A stretch of 64,000 bases of DNA from positions 867,564 to 931,563 of the forward strand of contig NC_006461.1 of the NCBI RefSeq assembly GCF_000091545.1, given 5' to 3'. This DNA is from Thermus thermophilus HB8 (GTDB lineage: Bacteria > Deinococcota > Deinococci > Deinococcales > Thermaceae). The notes beneath the pieces were generated by a model. It ran no database searches. It saw only the letters and a program-made list of their open reading frames with translations, and had not been told where the DNA came from. Each line of letters opens with the position of its first letter. Position 1 is the first letter of the stretch. Both the position numbers and the translations under genes were made by a program. Shown here piece by piece: positions 57,485 through 64,000 of the stretch.

Positions 57485-57808
57485 ATGGCCGAGGCCTTCT
57501 GCCCCGTCTACGCGGCCCTGAACCTCCTCCAGGAGAAGTGGACCCTGCACATCATCCGGGCCCTCCTGGAGGGGCCCAAGGGGTTCAACGAGCTTTCCCG
57601 GGCCGTGGGGGGCGTGAACCCCGCCACCCTCTCCCAGCGCCTGGACCAGCTGGTCCGCCTGGGGGTGGTGGAGAAGCGGGTGGAGTCCTACATGCCGCCC
57701 CGCACCCGCTACAGCCTCACCCCGGCGGGCGAGGAGCTGGAGGAGGTGGTCCAGGCCATAGAGCGCTGGGCCAGGCGGCACCTCAAGGCCCCGGACCCGG
57801 CCCGGTAG
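57485..57808 (+). CDS. HxlR-family transcriptional regulator
   Basis: A 107-residue winged-helix protein with the HxlR form: CPVYAALNLLQEKWTLHIIRALLEGPKGFNELSRAVGGVNPATLSQRLDQLVRLGVVEKRVESYMPPRTRYSLTPAGEELEEVV. The usual N-terminal Cys is present (residue 6), as in redox- or aldehyde-sensing HxlR proteins. It diverges from the FBP aldolase/phosphatase gene. An imperfect palindrome around GTGGTACCAT (57471-57480) sits just before the ATG and could be an autoregulatory site. Confidence 0.85.
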   Translation: MAEAFCPVYAALNLLQEKWTLHIIRALLEGPKGFNELSRAVGGVNPATLSQRLDQLVRLGVVEKRVESYMPPRTRYSLTPAGEELEEVVQAIERWARRHLKAPDPAR

Positions 57809-57809
57809 G

Positions 57810-58288
57810 CTACTCGGAAAACTCCCCGGCGAGGTACTGCAGGTAGGCCGGGAGGCCCATGCGGCTGAGGAGCTCCCGCTGCGTCTCCAGCCAGTCCACG
57901 TGGGCCTCCTCGTCCTTAAGGATCTCCGCGATCATCTCCCGGGTGCCGTTGTCCCCGAGGCGTTGGGCCAGGTTCATGGTCTCGTTGTACCCCTTGACCG
58001 CCTGGACCTCCCCCTCGTAGTCCTTGAAGAGGATCTCCTCCACGTTTTTGCCGATCCTGATCTCCCCGATGCGGCTCACCTCGGGGAAGCCCTCGAGGAA
58101 GAGGATGCGCTCCATGTGCCGTTCGGCGTGGCGCATTTCGGTGATGGTGTGGGCCTTGAGGTGGCGGGCCAGGGCCTTGAGGCCCCAGTTCTCCGCCAGC
58201 TCGGCGTGCACCATGTACTGGAGGATGGCGGCGGGCTCCTCGGAAAGCCTTGCCTGAGGCTATGAATCACCTCGGGGTGGCCTTGCAT
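57810..58288 (-). pseudogene. bfr: Bacterioferritin with a frameshift near codon 13
   Basis: The conserved gene begins at ATG 58288 after GGAGGTCCT and encodes MQGHPEVIHSLR. Near 58250-58255 the frame shifts by one base, and the rest continues as RLSEEPAAILQY, then MVHAELAENWGLKALARHL to the stop at 57810. Joined, this gives ~159 residues, the Bfr length. Ferroxidase Glu (in SEEPAAI) lies in the shifted part, so the 134-residue open frame from 58214 would lack it. Other ligands are present: EMRHAERHMERILFLEG (haem Met), DEEAHVDWLE. The cause may be a real mutation, a sequencing error or programmed frameshifting. Confidence 0.75.
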
Positions 58289-58301
58289 AGGACCTCCTCC
58301 C

Positions 58302-59783
58302 CTACTCCACACCCACGGGAAGGAAACCGAGGCGCCACCCCTGGAAGAGGCTGTGCCTGGGGCGGTCTTCCAGGGGGAAGTCCTCCCGGAAGTGGGCGCC
58401 CCGGCTCTCCTCCCGGGCCAAGGCCGCCCGGGCGAGGAGGCGCATGAGGAGGAGGAGGCTTCCCGCCTCGAGCCGGTCCCTGCTGGCCTGTTCCACCTCC
58501 TCCAGGGGCACGGCCTCCGCCCGGCGGAGGAAGGCGAGGAGGGTTTCTTTCCGCCGCACCACCCCGAGGGCCTCCCCCGCTTCCTCCCTTAGGGACGCCA
58601 CCGCCTCGGGTGGGGCGGCGAGGGCGGGGAGGGGGGTGGCTCTTGGGGGAAAGGCCAGGTCCTCCAGGGCCCTTAGGGCGGCCCGCCACCCCACCACCAG
58701 GCCCTCGAGGAGGCTGTTGGAGGCCAGGCGGTTCGCCCCGTGGAAGCCGGTGGAGGCCACCTCCCCCGCGGCGAAGAGCCCGGGGATCCCCGTGTGGCCG
58801 AAGGCGTCGGTCCTCACCCCCCCCATGGCGTAGTGGGCCGCCGGGGCCACGGGAAGGGGCGCCCTCAGGGGGTCCAGGCCCAAGGCCCGGGCCTGGGCCA
58901 CCACCGTGGGGAAGCGCTCCTCCAGGTGGGGGATTGGCCTCAGGTCCAGGTAAACCCCGCCCGTGCGCTCCCTCTCCCGGAAGACGGCCCGGGCCACCAC
59001 GTCCCGTGGGGCGAGCTCCGCCAGGGGGTCGTAGCGGGGCATGAACCGCTCCCCGTGGGCGTTCAGGAGGAGGGCCCCCTCCCCCCGGCAGGCCTCGGAG
59101 ACCAGGGCCCCGTTGGGAAGGGCCGTGGGGTGGAACTGGACGAACTCCAGGTCCCGGAGCACCGCCCCCGCCCGCCAGGCGAGGGCCATCCCGTCCCCCG
59201 TGGCCCCGTGGGGGTTCGTGGTCACAGGGAAGAGGCGGCCAAACCCTCCCGTGGCGAGGAGGACGGCTCCAGCCCGGACCTCCCAAAGCCCCCCCGGCCC
59301 CCAGAGGAGGGCCCCGGCCACCCGGTTCCCGGAGACGAGGAGGCTCAGGGCCTGGGCGGGGACCACGGGGGTGGAAAGCCGCTTAAGGAGCCCCTCGAGG
59401 AGGAGAAGCCCGCTCCGGTCCCCGCCCAGGTGGAAGACCCTCGCGCGGGAGTGCCCCCCTTCCCGGGTGGGCTCGGGGTGGAAGGGAAGGCCGAAGGCGC
59501 GAAGCCTCTCCAGGTGGCGGGGGGCCTCCTCCAGGATGGAGCGGGCCACCCCTTCCTCCACGAGGCCCCGGCCGGCCACGAGGGTGTCCCGGAGGTGGGC
59601 CTCGAGGTCCTCCTCCCCCACGGGAAAGGCCACCCCCCCTTGGGCCCAGGGGGTGGAGCCCGCGGGGAGGGGGTCCTTGCTCACGAGGAGGACCCGGGCC
59701 CCCCGCTCCTCCGCGGCCAAGGCGGCGTAGACCCCCGCCACCCCGGCGCCCAGGACGAGGAGGTCTGTGCTACGGCGCTCCAT
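58302..59783 (-). CDS. nadB: L-aspartate oxidase
   Basis: A 493-residue FAD enzyme: LLVLGAGVAGVYAALAAEERGARVLLVSK at the start (Rossmann GxGxxG), GSTPWAQGGVAFP near 43, HSRARVFHLGGDRSG near 110, EFVQFHPTAL near 200, HYAMGGVRTDAFGHT near 320 and GEVASTGFHGANRLASNSLLEGLV near 342, the fumarate-reductase-type signature. It oxidises aspartate to iminoaspartate. The ATG overlaps the nadA stop by one base, so it is co-translated with it. It is the last gene of nadC-nadA-nadB. Confidence 0.94.
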   Translation of the reverse strand: MERRSTDLLVLGAGVAGVYAALAAEERGARVLLVSKDPLPAGSTPWAQGGVAFPVGEEDLEAHLRDTLVAGRGLVEEGVARSILEEAPRHLERLRAFGLPFHPEPTREGGHSRARVFHLGGDRSGLLLLEGLLKRLSTPVVPAQALSLLVSGNRVAGALLWGPGGLWEVRAGAVLLATGGFGRLFPVTTNPHGATGDGMALAWRAGAVLRDLEFVQFHPTALPNGALVSEACRGEGALLLNAHGERFMPRYDPLAELAPRDVVARAVFRERERTGGVYLDLRPIPHLEERFPTVVAQARALGLDPLRAPLPVAPAAHYAMGGVRTDAFGHTGIPGLFAAGEVASTGFHGANRLASNSLLEGLVVGWRAALRALEDLAFPPRATPLPALAAPPEAVASLREEAGEALGVVRRKETLLAFLRRAEAVPLEEVEQASRDRLEAGSLLLLMRLLARAALAREESRGAHFREDFPLEDRPRHSLFQGWRLGFLPVGVE

Positions 59784-60715
59784 CACCCCACGGCCACCAT
59801 GGCCTCGAGGGCCCGGCGCGCCCTCCCCGCCACCTCCTCGGGCACCCGGACCACGTGGCGCATCTCCTTCAAGGAGAGGTAGACCTTCTCCAGGGTGATC
59901 CGCTTCATGTACTCGCACACGGCGTCGGGCTTCACCGGGAAGAAGGCTTTTTCCGGGGCCTCCTTCTTGAGGCGATGGAGGATCCCCACCTCCGTGGCCA
60001 CCACGAACTCCCGGGCCTCCGCCCCCTTGGCGTAGCGCACCATCCCCTCCGTGGAGAGCATCTTGGCGTCGGGCTTGAGGTAGAGGCACCCGCTGCCGCA
60101 GCCGCACTCCGGGTGGATGAGGAACTCCGCCCCCGGGTGGGCTTCCAGGAGGGCCTTCAGGTGCTCCTCCCGGATCCCCGCGTGCACGTGGCACTCCCCG
60201 GGGAAGAGGTCCAGCCTCCTCCCCGTGACCCGGGCCACGTGGGCCCCCAGGAACATGTCGGGGACGAAGTAGATGGGCCGGTCCTGGGGAAGCCGGGAGA
60301 CCACCTCCACGGCGTTCGCGCTCGTCACGCAGACGTCCGCCAGGGCCTTGACCTCCGCCTTGGTGTTCACGTAGGCCACCACGATCCCGTCGGGGTGCTT
60401 TGCCTTCCAGGCCAGGACGTCCTCGGGCCGGATGCTGTCGGCGAGGGAGCAGCCCGCCTCCAGGTCGGGCAGAAGCACCGTCTTCTCGGGGTTCAGGATG
60501 GCGGCGGTCTCCGCCATGAAATGGACGCCGCAGAAGACGATGACCTCGGCCCGCGTTCTTTGGGCCTCTCGGGCGAGGCCCAGGGAGTCCCCCACGAAGT
60601 CCGCCACCTCCTGCACCTCGGGGAGCTGGTAGGAGTGGGCCAGGATGACGGCGTTCCGCTCCCGCTTGAGCCTGAGGACCTCTTGCGCCAGGGCTTCCCC
60701 ACGCATCCTACCCAT
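59783..60715 (-). CDS. nadA: Quinolinate synthase
   Basis: A 310-residue [4Fe-4S] enzyme. ATG 60715 lies 9 bases after AGGAGG; longer in-frame starts extend into nadC. Landmarks: ILAHSYQLPEVQEVADFVGDSLGLA near residue 22, VFCGVHFMAETAAIL near 56 (Cys), DVCVTSANAVEVV near 128 and HPECGCGSGCLY near 215 (Cys of the cluster). It condenses iminoaspartate with dihydroxyacetone phosphate. Confidence 0.94.
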   Translation of the reverse strand: MGRMRGEALAQEVLRLKRERNAVILAHSYQLPEVQEVADFVGDSLGLAREAQRTRAEVIVFCGVHFMAETAAILNPEKTVLLPDLEAGCSLADSIRPEDVLAWKAKHPDGIVVAYVNTKAEVKALADVCVTSANAVEVVSRLPQDRPIYFVPDMFLGAHVARVTGRRLDLFPGECHVHAGIREEHLKALLEAHPGAEFLIHPECGCGSGCLYLKPDAKMLSTEGMVRYAKGAEAREFVVATEVGILHRLKKEAPEKAFFPVKPDAVCEYMKRITLEKVYLSLKEMRHVVRVPEEVAGRARRALEAMVAVG

Positions 60716-60767
60716 TATGCGGGGCCTCCTGAGGTGGTGGACCAGGGCCCGAACCGCCTCCACGCCC

Positions 60768-61628
60768 TCATGGACGCACCACCAGGAGGGAGAGGTCCAG
60801 GGCCTTGGCCGAGTGGGTGAGGGCCCCCACGGAGACGTAGTCCACCCCGGCCTCCGCCGCCGCCTTCGCCCTTTCCAGGGTCATGTTCCCGCTCGCCTCC
60901 AGGGGAACCCTTCCCCCCACGCGGCGCACCGCCTCCCGGAGGGCCTCGAGGGGGAAGTTGTCCAGGAGGATGAGGTCGGCCCCGGCTTCTAGGGCCTCCT
61001 CCAGCTCCTCCAGGCTTCGCACCTCCACCTCCACCTTGAGGTAGTGGGGGGCGCGGGCCTTGGCCCGCCGCACCGCCTCGCCCACGCCCCCCGCCGCCCG
61101 GACGTGGTTCTCCTTGAGGAGGATCCCGTCAAAGAGGCCATAGCGGTGGTTCCTCCCCCCGCCCACCCGCACGGCGTACTTCTCCAGGGCGCGAAGCCCC
61201 GGGGTGGTCTTGCGGGTGTCCAGGATCTGGGCCTTGGTGCCCGCGAGGGCCTCCACGTAGGCCCGGGTCAGGGTGGCGATTCCCGAAAGCCTCTGCAGGA
61301 GGTTGAGGGCGAGCCTCTCCCCGGCGAGGATGCCCCGCAAGGGCCCCCGGACCCGGGCCACCTCCGTCCCCTCCGCCACCCTCGCCCCCTCCGCCACCAG
61401 GGGGGTGAAGGCGGTGCGCGGGTCCGCGAGGGCGAAGACCCGCTCCGCCACCCAAAGCCCCGCGAGGACGCCCCCCTCCTTGGCGAGGATCACGGCCTCG
61501 CCCTCGAGGTCCTCCGGAACCACCAAAAGGCTCGTGAGGTCCCCCTGCCCCAGGTCCTCCCGAAGCCAGGCCCTCAGGGCCTCTTCCAAGCCGCCTTGCC
61601 AAAGCGCCTCCCCGACCACGCCCCCCAT
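60768..61628 (-). CDS. nadC: Nicotinate-nucleotide pyrophosphorylase (carboxylating)
   Basis: A 286-residue QPRTase: [13 protein letters not shown] near residue 22, [18 protein letters not shown] near 102, [42 protein letters not shown] near 137, [13 protein letters not shown] near 220 and [29 protein letters not shown] near 243. It makes nicotinate mononucleotide from quinolinate and PRPP. It is first in the leftward nadCAB operon and diverges from the thioredoxin-domain gene after 50 bases. Confidence 0.95.
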
Positions 61629-61678
61629 TGTAAGGAGGAGGCTTTTCCCCTTCGGCCTCCCGCCCTAGCCTGGAGGGG

Positions 61679-63607
61679 ATGGGAAACCGCCTAAAGGCCG
61701 CAAGAAGCCCCTACCTCCTCGCCCATGCGGAGGACCCCGTGGACTGGTACCCCTTCGGCGAGGAGGCCTTCCGCAAGGCCCAGGCCGAGGACAAGCCCAT
61801 CTTCCTCTCTGTGGGCTACGCCAGCTGCCACTGGTGCCACGTGATGCACCGGGAGAGCTTCCAGGACGAGGAGGTGGCCCGCCTCCTCAACGCCCACTTC
61901 GTCCCGGTGAAGGTGGACCGGGAGGAACGGCCCGACGTGGACGCCGCCTACATGCGGGCCCTCGTGAGCCTCACCGGCCAGGGGGGCTGGCCCATGAGCC
62001 TCTTCCTCACCCCCGAGGGCAAGCCCTTCTTCGGGGGCACCTACTTCCCCAAGGAGGACCGGATGGGCCTTCCCGGCTTCAAGCGGGTCCTTGTGGCCGT
62101 GGCCGAGGCCTGGGCGGGGAAGCGGGAGGCCATTCTGGAAGAGGCGGAGCGGCTAACCCGGGCCCTATGGAAAAGCCTCAGCCCGCCCCCGGGCCCCCTT
62201 CCCGAGGGCGCGGAAGAGGAGGCCCTGGACCACCTGGAGCGGGCCTTTGACCCCGAGTGGGGAGGGTTCCTCCCCGCCCCCAAGTTCCCCCAGGGGCCCC
62301 TCCTCCTCTACCTCCTCGCCCGGGCCTGGGAGGGGGAAGAGCGCGCCGCGCGCCTCCTCCGCCCCACCCTGAGGGCCATGGCCCTCGGGGGGGTGTACGA
62401 CCAGGTGGGCGGGGGGTTCCACCGCTACAGCGTGGACCGCTTCTGGCGGCTACCCCACTTTGAGAAGATGCTCTACGACAACGCCCTCCTCGCCCGGGTC
62501 TACCTCGGGGCCTACAAGCTCTTTGGCGAGGACCTCTTCCTGCGGGTGGCCCGGGAAACCCTGGACTGGCTCCTTTCCATGCAGCGCCGGGAGGGCGGCT
62601 TCCACACCGCCCTGGACGCGGAAAGCGAGGGGGAGGAGGGGCGCTACTACACCTGGACCGAGGCGGAGCTTAGGGAGGCCCTAGGGGAGGACTTCCCCCT
62701 GGCCCGGCGCTACTTCGCCCTGGGGGAGGACCTGGGGGAGAGGTCCGTCCTCACCGCCTGGGGCGAGGCCGAGGCGAGGAAGGCCCTGGGGGAGGGGTTT
62801 TTCGCCTGGCGGGAAGGGGTGCGGGCGAAGCTCCAAGGGGCCCGCAGGCGGCGCATGCCTCCTGCTTTGGACGACAAGGTCCTGGCGGACTGGTCCGCCC
62901 TGGCGGTGCGGGCCCTGGCGGAGGCGGGGAGGCTTTTCGGGGAGGAACGCTACCTCGAGGCGGCCAAGAGAGGCGCCCGCTTCCTCCTCGCCCACATGTA
63001 CCGGGAAGGCCTCCTGCGGCACACCTGGCGGGGGAGCCTGGGGGAGGAGGCCTACCTCTCGGACCAGGCCTTCGCCGCCCTGGCCTTTTTGGAGCTCTAC
63101 GCCGCCACGGGGGAGTGGCCCTACCTGGACTGGGCGCAGAGGCTTGCGGAGGCGGGTTGGAGGCTCTTTAGGGAAGGCCCTTCCCTCCCCCTCCCCGCCA
63201 AGGAGGTGGAGGAGGGGGCCCTCCCCTCGGGGGAAAGCGCCCTGGCCGAGGCCTTGGTCCGGCTGGGGGCCGTTTTCGGCGGGGACTACCGGGAGCGGGC
63301 GGAGGAGGTCCTGGCGGAAAAGGCCCGTTGGCTGGCCCGCTACCCCCACGCCCTCCCGGGGGCGCTTCTGGCCAAGGCCCTTTGGGAAAGGGGCACGGAA
63401 CTTGCCCTGCCCCTGCCCTCCCCTCTCCTCGAGGCCGCAAGGGGGGCCTTCCTGCCCCTCACCCAGCTGGTCCTGGGGCCCGCCGGGGCGCTTCCCGCCC
63501 TCGAGGGGCGGGAAGCGGGGAAGGCCTACGTGTGCCGGAGGGGGGTCTGCCTCCTCCCGGTGGACCGGTGGGAGGAGGTGGAGGCCCGGGTGCGGGGGGA
63601 TGATTAG
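61679..63607 (+). CDS. Thioredoxin-domain protein of the YyaL/DUF255 family
   Basis: A 642-residue protein. Residues 1-160 are a thioredoxin-like domain with AHAEDPVDWYPFGEEAFRKAQAEDKPIFLSVGYASCHWCHVMHRESF, in which CHWCH gives a CxxC pair. The remaining ~480 residues are an (alpha/alpha) barrel like N-acylglucosamine 2-epimerases (GGVYDQVGGGFHRYSVDRFWRLPHFEKMLYDNALL, DDKVLADWSALAVRAL). Members (SSP411 in animals) are widespread but biochemically unknown. ATG 61679 follows GGAGGG. The stop is inside a copy of the dispersed repeat. Confidence 0.85.
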   Translation: MGNRLKAARSPYLLAHAEDPVDWYPFGEEAFRKAQAEDKPIFLSVGYASCHWCHVMHRESFQDEEVARLLNAHFVPVKVDREERPDVDAAYMRALVSLTGQGGWPMSLFLTPEGKPFFGGTYFPKEDRMGLPGFKRVLVAVAEAWAGKREAILEEAERLTRALWKSLSPPPGPLPEGAEEEALDHLERAFDPEWGGFLPAPKFPQGPLLLYLLARAWEGEERAARLLRPTLRAMALGGVYDQVGGGFHRYSVDRFWRLPHFEKMLYDNALLARVYLGAYKLFGEDLFLRVARETLDWLLSMQRREGGFHTALDAESEGEEGRYYTWTEAELREALGEDFPLARRYFALGEDLGERSVLTAWGEAEARKALGEGFFAWREGVRAKLQGARRRRMPPALDDKVLADWSALAVRALAEAGRLFGEERYLEAAKRGARFLLAHMYREGLLRHTWRGSLGEEAYLSDQAFAALAFLELYAATGEWPYLDWAQRLAEAGWRLFREGPSLPLPAKEVEEGALPSGESALAEALVRLGAVFGGDYRERAEEVLAEKARWLARYPHALPGALLAKALWERGTELALPLPSPLLEAARGAFLPLTQLVLGPAGALPALEGREAGKAYVCRRGVCLLPVDRWEEVEARVRGDD

Positions 63608-63660
63608 TGAAACTTTTCACGATTACACCCGCTTGTGCGTTCTTTCTCCCCCTAGTCGCT
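63604..63660 (-). repeat. Dispersed ~50-bp repeat, copy 3
   Basis: Inverted relative to copies 1 and 2. On the minus strand it reads GGGGGAGAAAG, CACAAGCGGG and AATCGTGA-N6-TCAC (plus-strand palindrome 63607-63620). It begins in the stop codon of the thioredoxin-domain gene. Confidence 0.6.
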
Positions 63661-63713
63661 TGACCCCGCCCCCGCCTTCCGGCTAAGCTACTACCGACCG
63701 TTCGGTAAGGAGG
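63660..63713 (+). promoter_or_regulatory. Thiolase promoter with PfmR-type palindrome
   Basis: TTGACC (63660-63665) is a good -35; TAAGCT (63684-63689) is a poor -10 at 18 bases. TACCGACCGTTCGGTA (63692-63707) is a full palindrome fitting TACCGACCGNTNGGTN, the PfmR consensus as I recall it. It would block the start region. AAGGAGG (63707-63713) follows. Confidence 0.75.
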
Positions 63714-63718
63714 ACCCC

Positions 63719-64000
63719 ATGCCCGAAGCCTGGATCGTGGAAGCGGTTAGGACCCCCATCGGCAAGCACGGAGGGGCGCTGGCCTCGGTGCGCCCCGACG
63801 ACCTCCTCGCCCACGCCCTCTCCGCCCTCGTGGACCGCTCCGGCGTCCCCAAAGAGGAAGTGGAGGACGTCTACGCCGGCTGCGCCAACCAGGCGGGCGA
63901 GGACAACCGCAACGTGGCCCGCATGGCCCTCCTCCTCGCCGGCTTCCCCGTGGAGGTGGCGGGCTGCACGGTAAACCGCCTCTGCGGCTCCGGGCTGGAG
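63719..64000 (+). CDS. Acetyl-CoA acetyltransferase/thiolase, N-terminal part
   Basis: The gene starts ATG 63719 and runs off the right edge; 94 residues are visible. They fit thiolases: AWIVEAVRTPIGKHGGALASVRPDDLLAHAL, VYAGCANQAGEDNRNVARMALLLAGFP and the nucleophile Cys in CTVNRLCGSGLE near residue 90. A 3-oxoadipyl-CoA or general fatty acid thiolase is likely, given the PfmR-type operator and the paa cluster 15 kb away. Specificity cannot be told from this part. Confidence 0.9.
   Translation, partial: MPEAWIVEAVRTPIGKHGGALASVRPDDLLAHALSALVDRSGVPKEEVEDVYAGCANQAGEDNRNVARMALLLAGFPVEVAGCTVNRLCGSGLE

Noticed and set aside
57810..58214. Bacterioferritin of 134 residues starting at 58214
   Set aside because: It lacks the conserved first helix and the ferroxidase Glu, while a well-formed start and the missing residues lie just upstream in another frame.

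Overview
The window is very GC-rich (about 69%), densely packed, and full of overlapping start/stop codons and leaderless-looking promoters. Several proteins match Thermus thermophilus enzymes I recognise (CoaD, HemL, glutamine:phenylpyruvate aminotransferase, MpgS/MpgP, HpaB/HpaC, PaaI, PaaR, mannosylglycerate hydrolase). I read it as chromosomal DNA of T. thermophilus, HB8-like. No rRNA and no cas genes are present; there is one tRNA (Pro, CGG).

Layout: 1-4070 holds the end of rbfA, a thioesterase, a class III aminotransferase and RNase R. 4161-7193 is a CRISPR array of 36-nt repeats, transcribed rightwards, cut in two by an IS110-family element (5633-6792) that lies inside a repeat. 7359-13507 has a MEMO-family protein, a CCA-adding-type nucleotidyltransferase, coaE, a degenerate plsY-like gene, tRNA-Pro, rsmD, coaD and purH. 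13566-16569 is a leftward hemL-hicB-hicA-mnmE run. 16618-20291 has an SMR transporter, a CBS protein, a Uma2 protein and an E1 alpha/beta pair. 20260-25079 is a leftward unit of aminotransferase, ABC ATPase, two ABC-2 permeases, an unannotated 34-residue Cys-rich peptide and a putative lipoprotein, partly in an AT-richer island. 25162-31368 is housekeeping (tpiA, desaturase, dtd, two degV, serA). 31367-34019 carries a MarR/GbsR-like regulator, a truncated permease remnant and mpgS-mpgP, with copies of a ~50-bp dispersed repeat.

35512-49822 is an aromatic catabolic island. A rightward 4-hydroxyphenylacetate operon (hpaB, hpaC, hpaD, hpaE, a fumarylacetoacetate-hydrolase-family gene, a DapA-family gene) lies beside a divergent PucR-type regulator. 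Next comes a phenylacetate cluster: rightward livG/livF remnant, paaI, paaK, thioesterase; leftward paaR-paaA-paaB-paaC-paaD-paaZ. Both paa transcription units carry a match to the PaaR operator. The window ends inside a thiolase gene whose promoter carries a PfmR-type palindrome. 50921-56153 is a leftward ABC importer plus GH63 mannosylglycerate hydrolase, so synthesis (mpgSP) and breakdown of mannosylglycerate sit in one window. 56284-63607 has an archaeal-type FBP aldolase/phosphatase, an HxlR regulator, a frameshifted bacterioferritin, nadC-nadA-nadB and a thioredoxin-domain protein.

The most interesting signals are: (1) the IS110 element sits inside a CRISPR repeat, its upstream non-coding RNA candidate carries short segments matching both the repeat and the IS end, and a second IS-end remnant lies at the same position in another repeat; (2) a tiny Cys-rich peptide gene, flanked by hairpins, heads a LanFEG-like ABC transporter; (3) a three-copy ~50-bp dispersed repeat; (4) a bacterioferritin whose ferroxidase Glu is reachable only through a frameshift.
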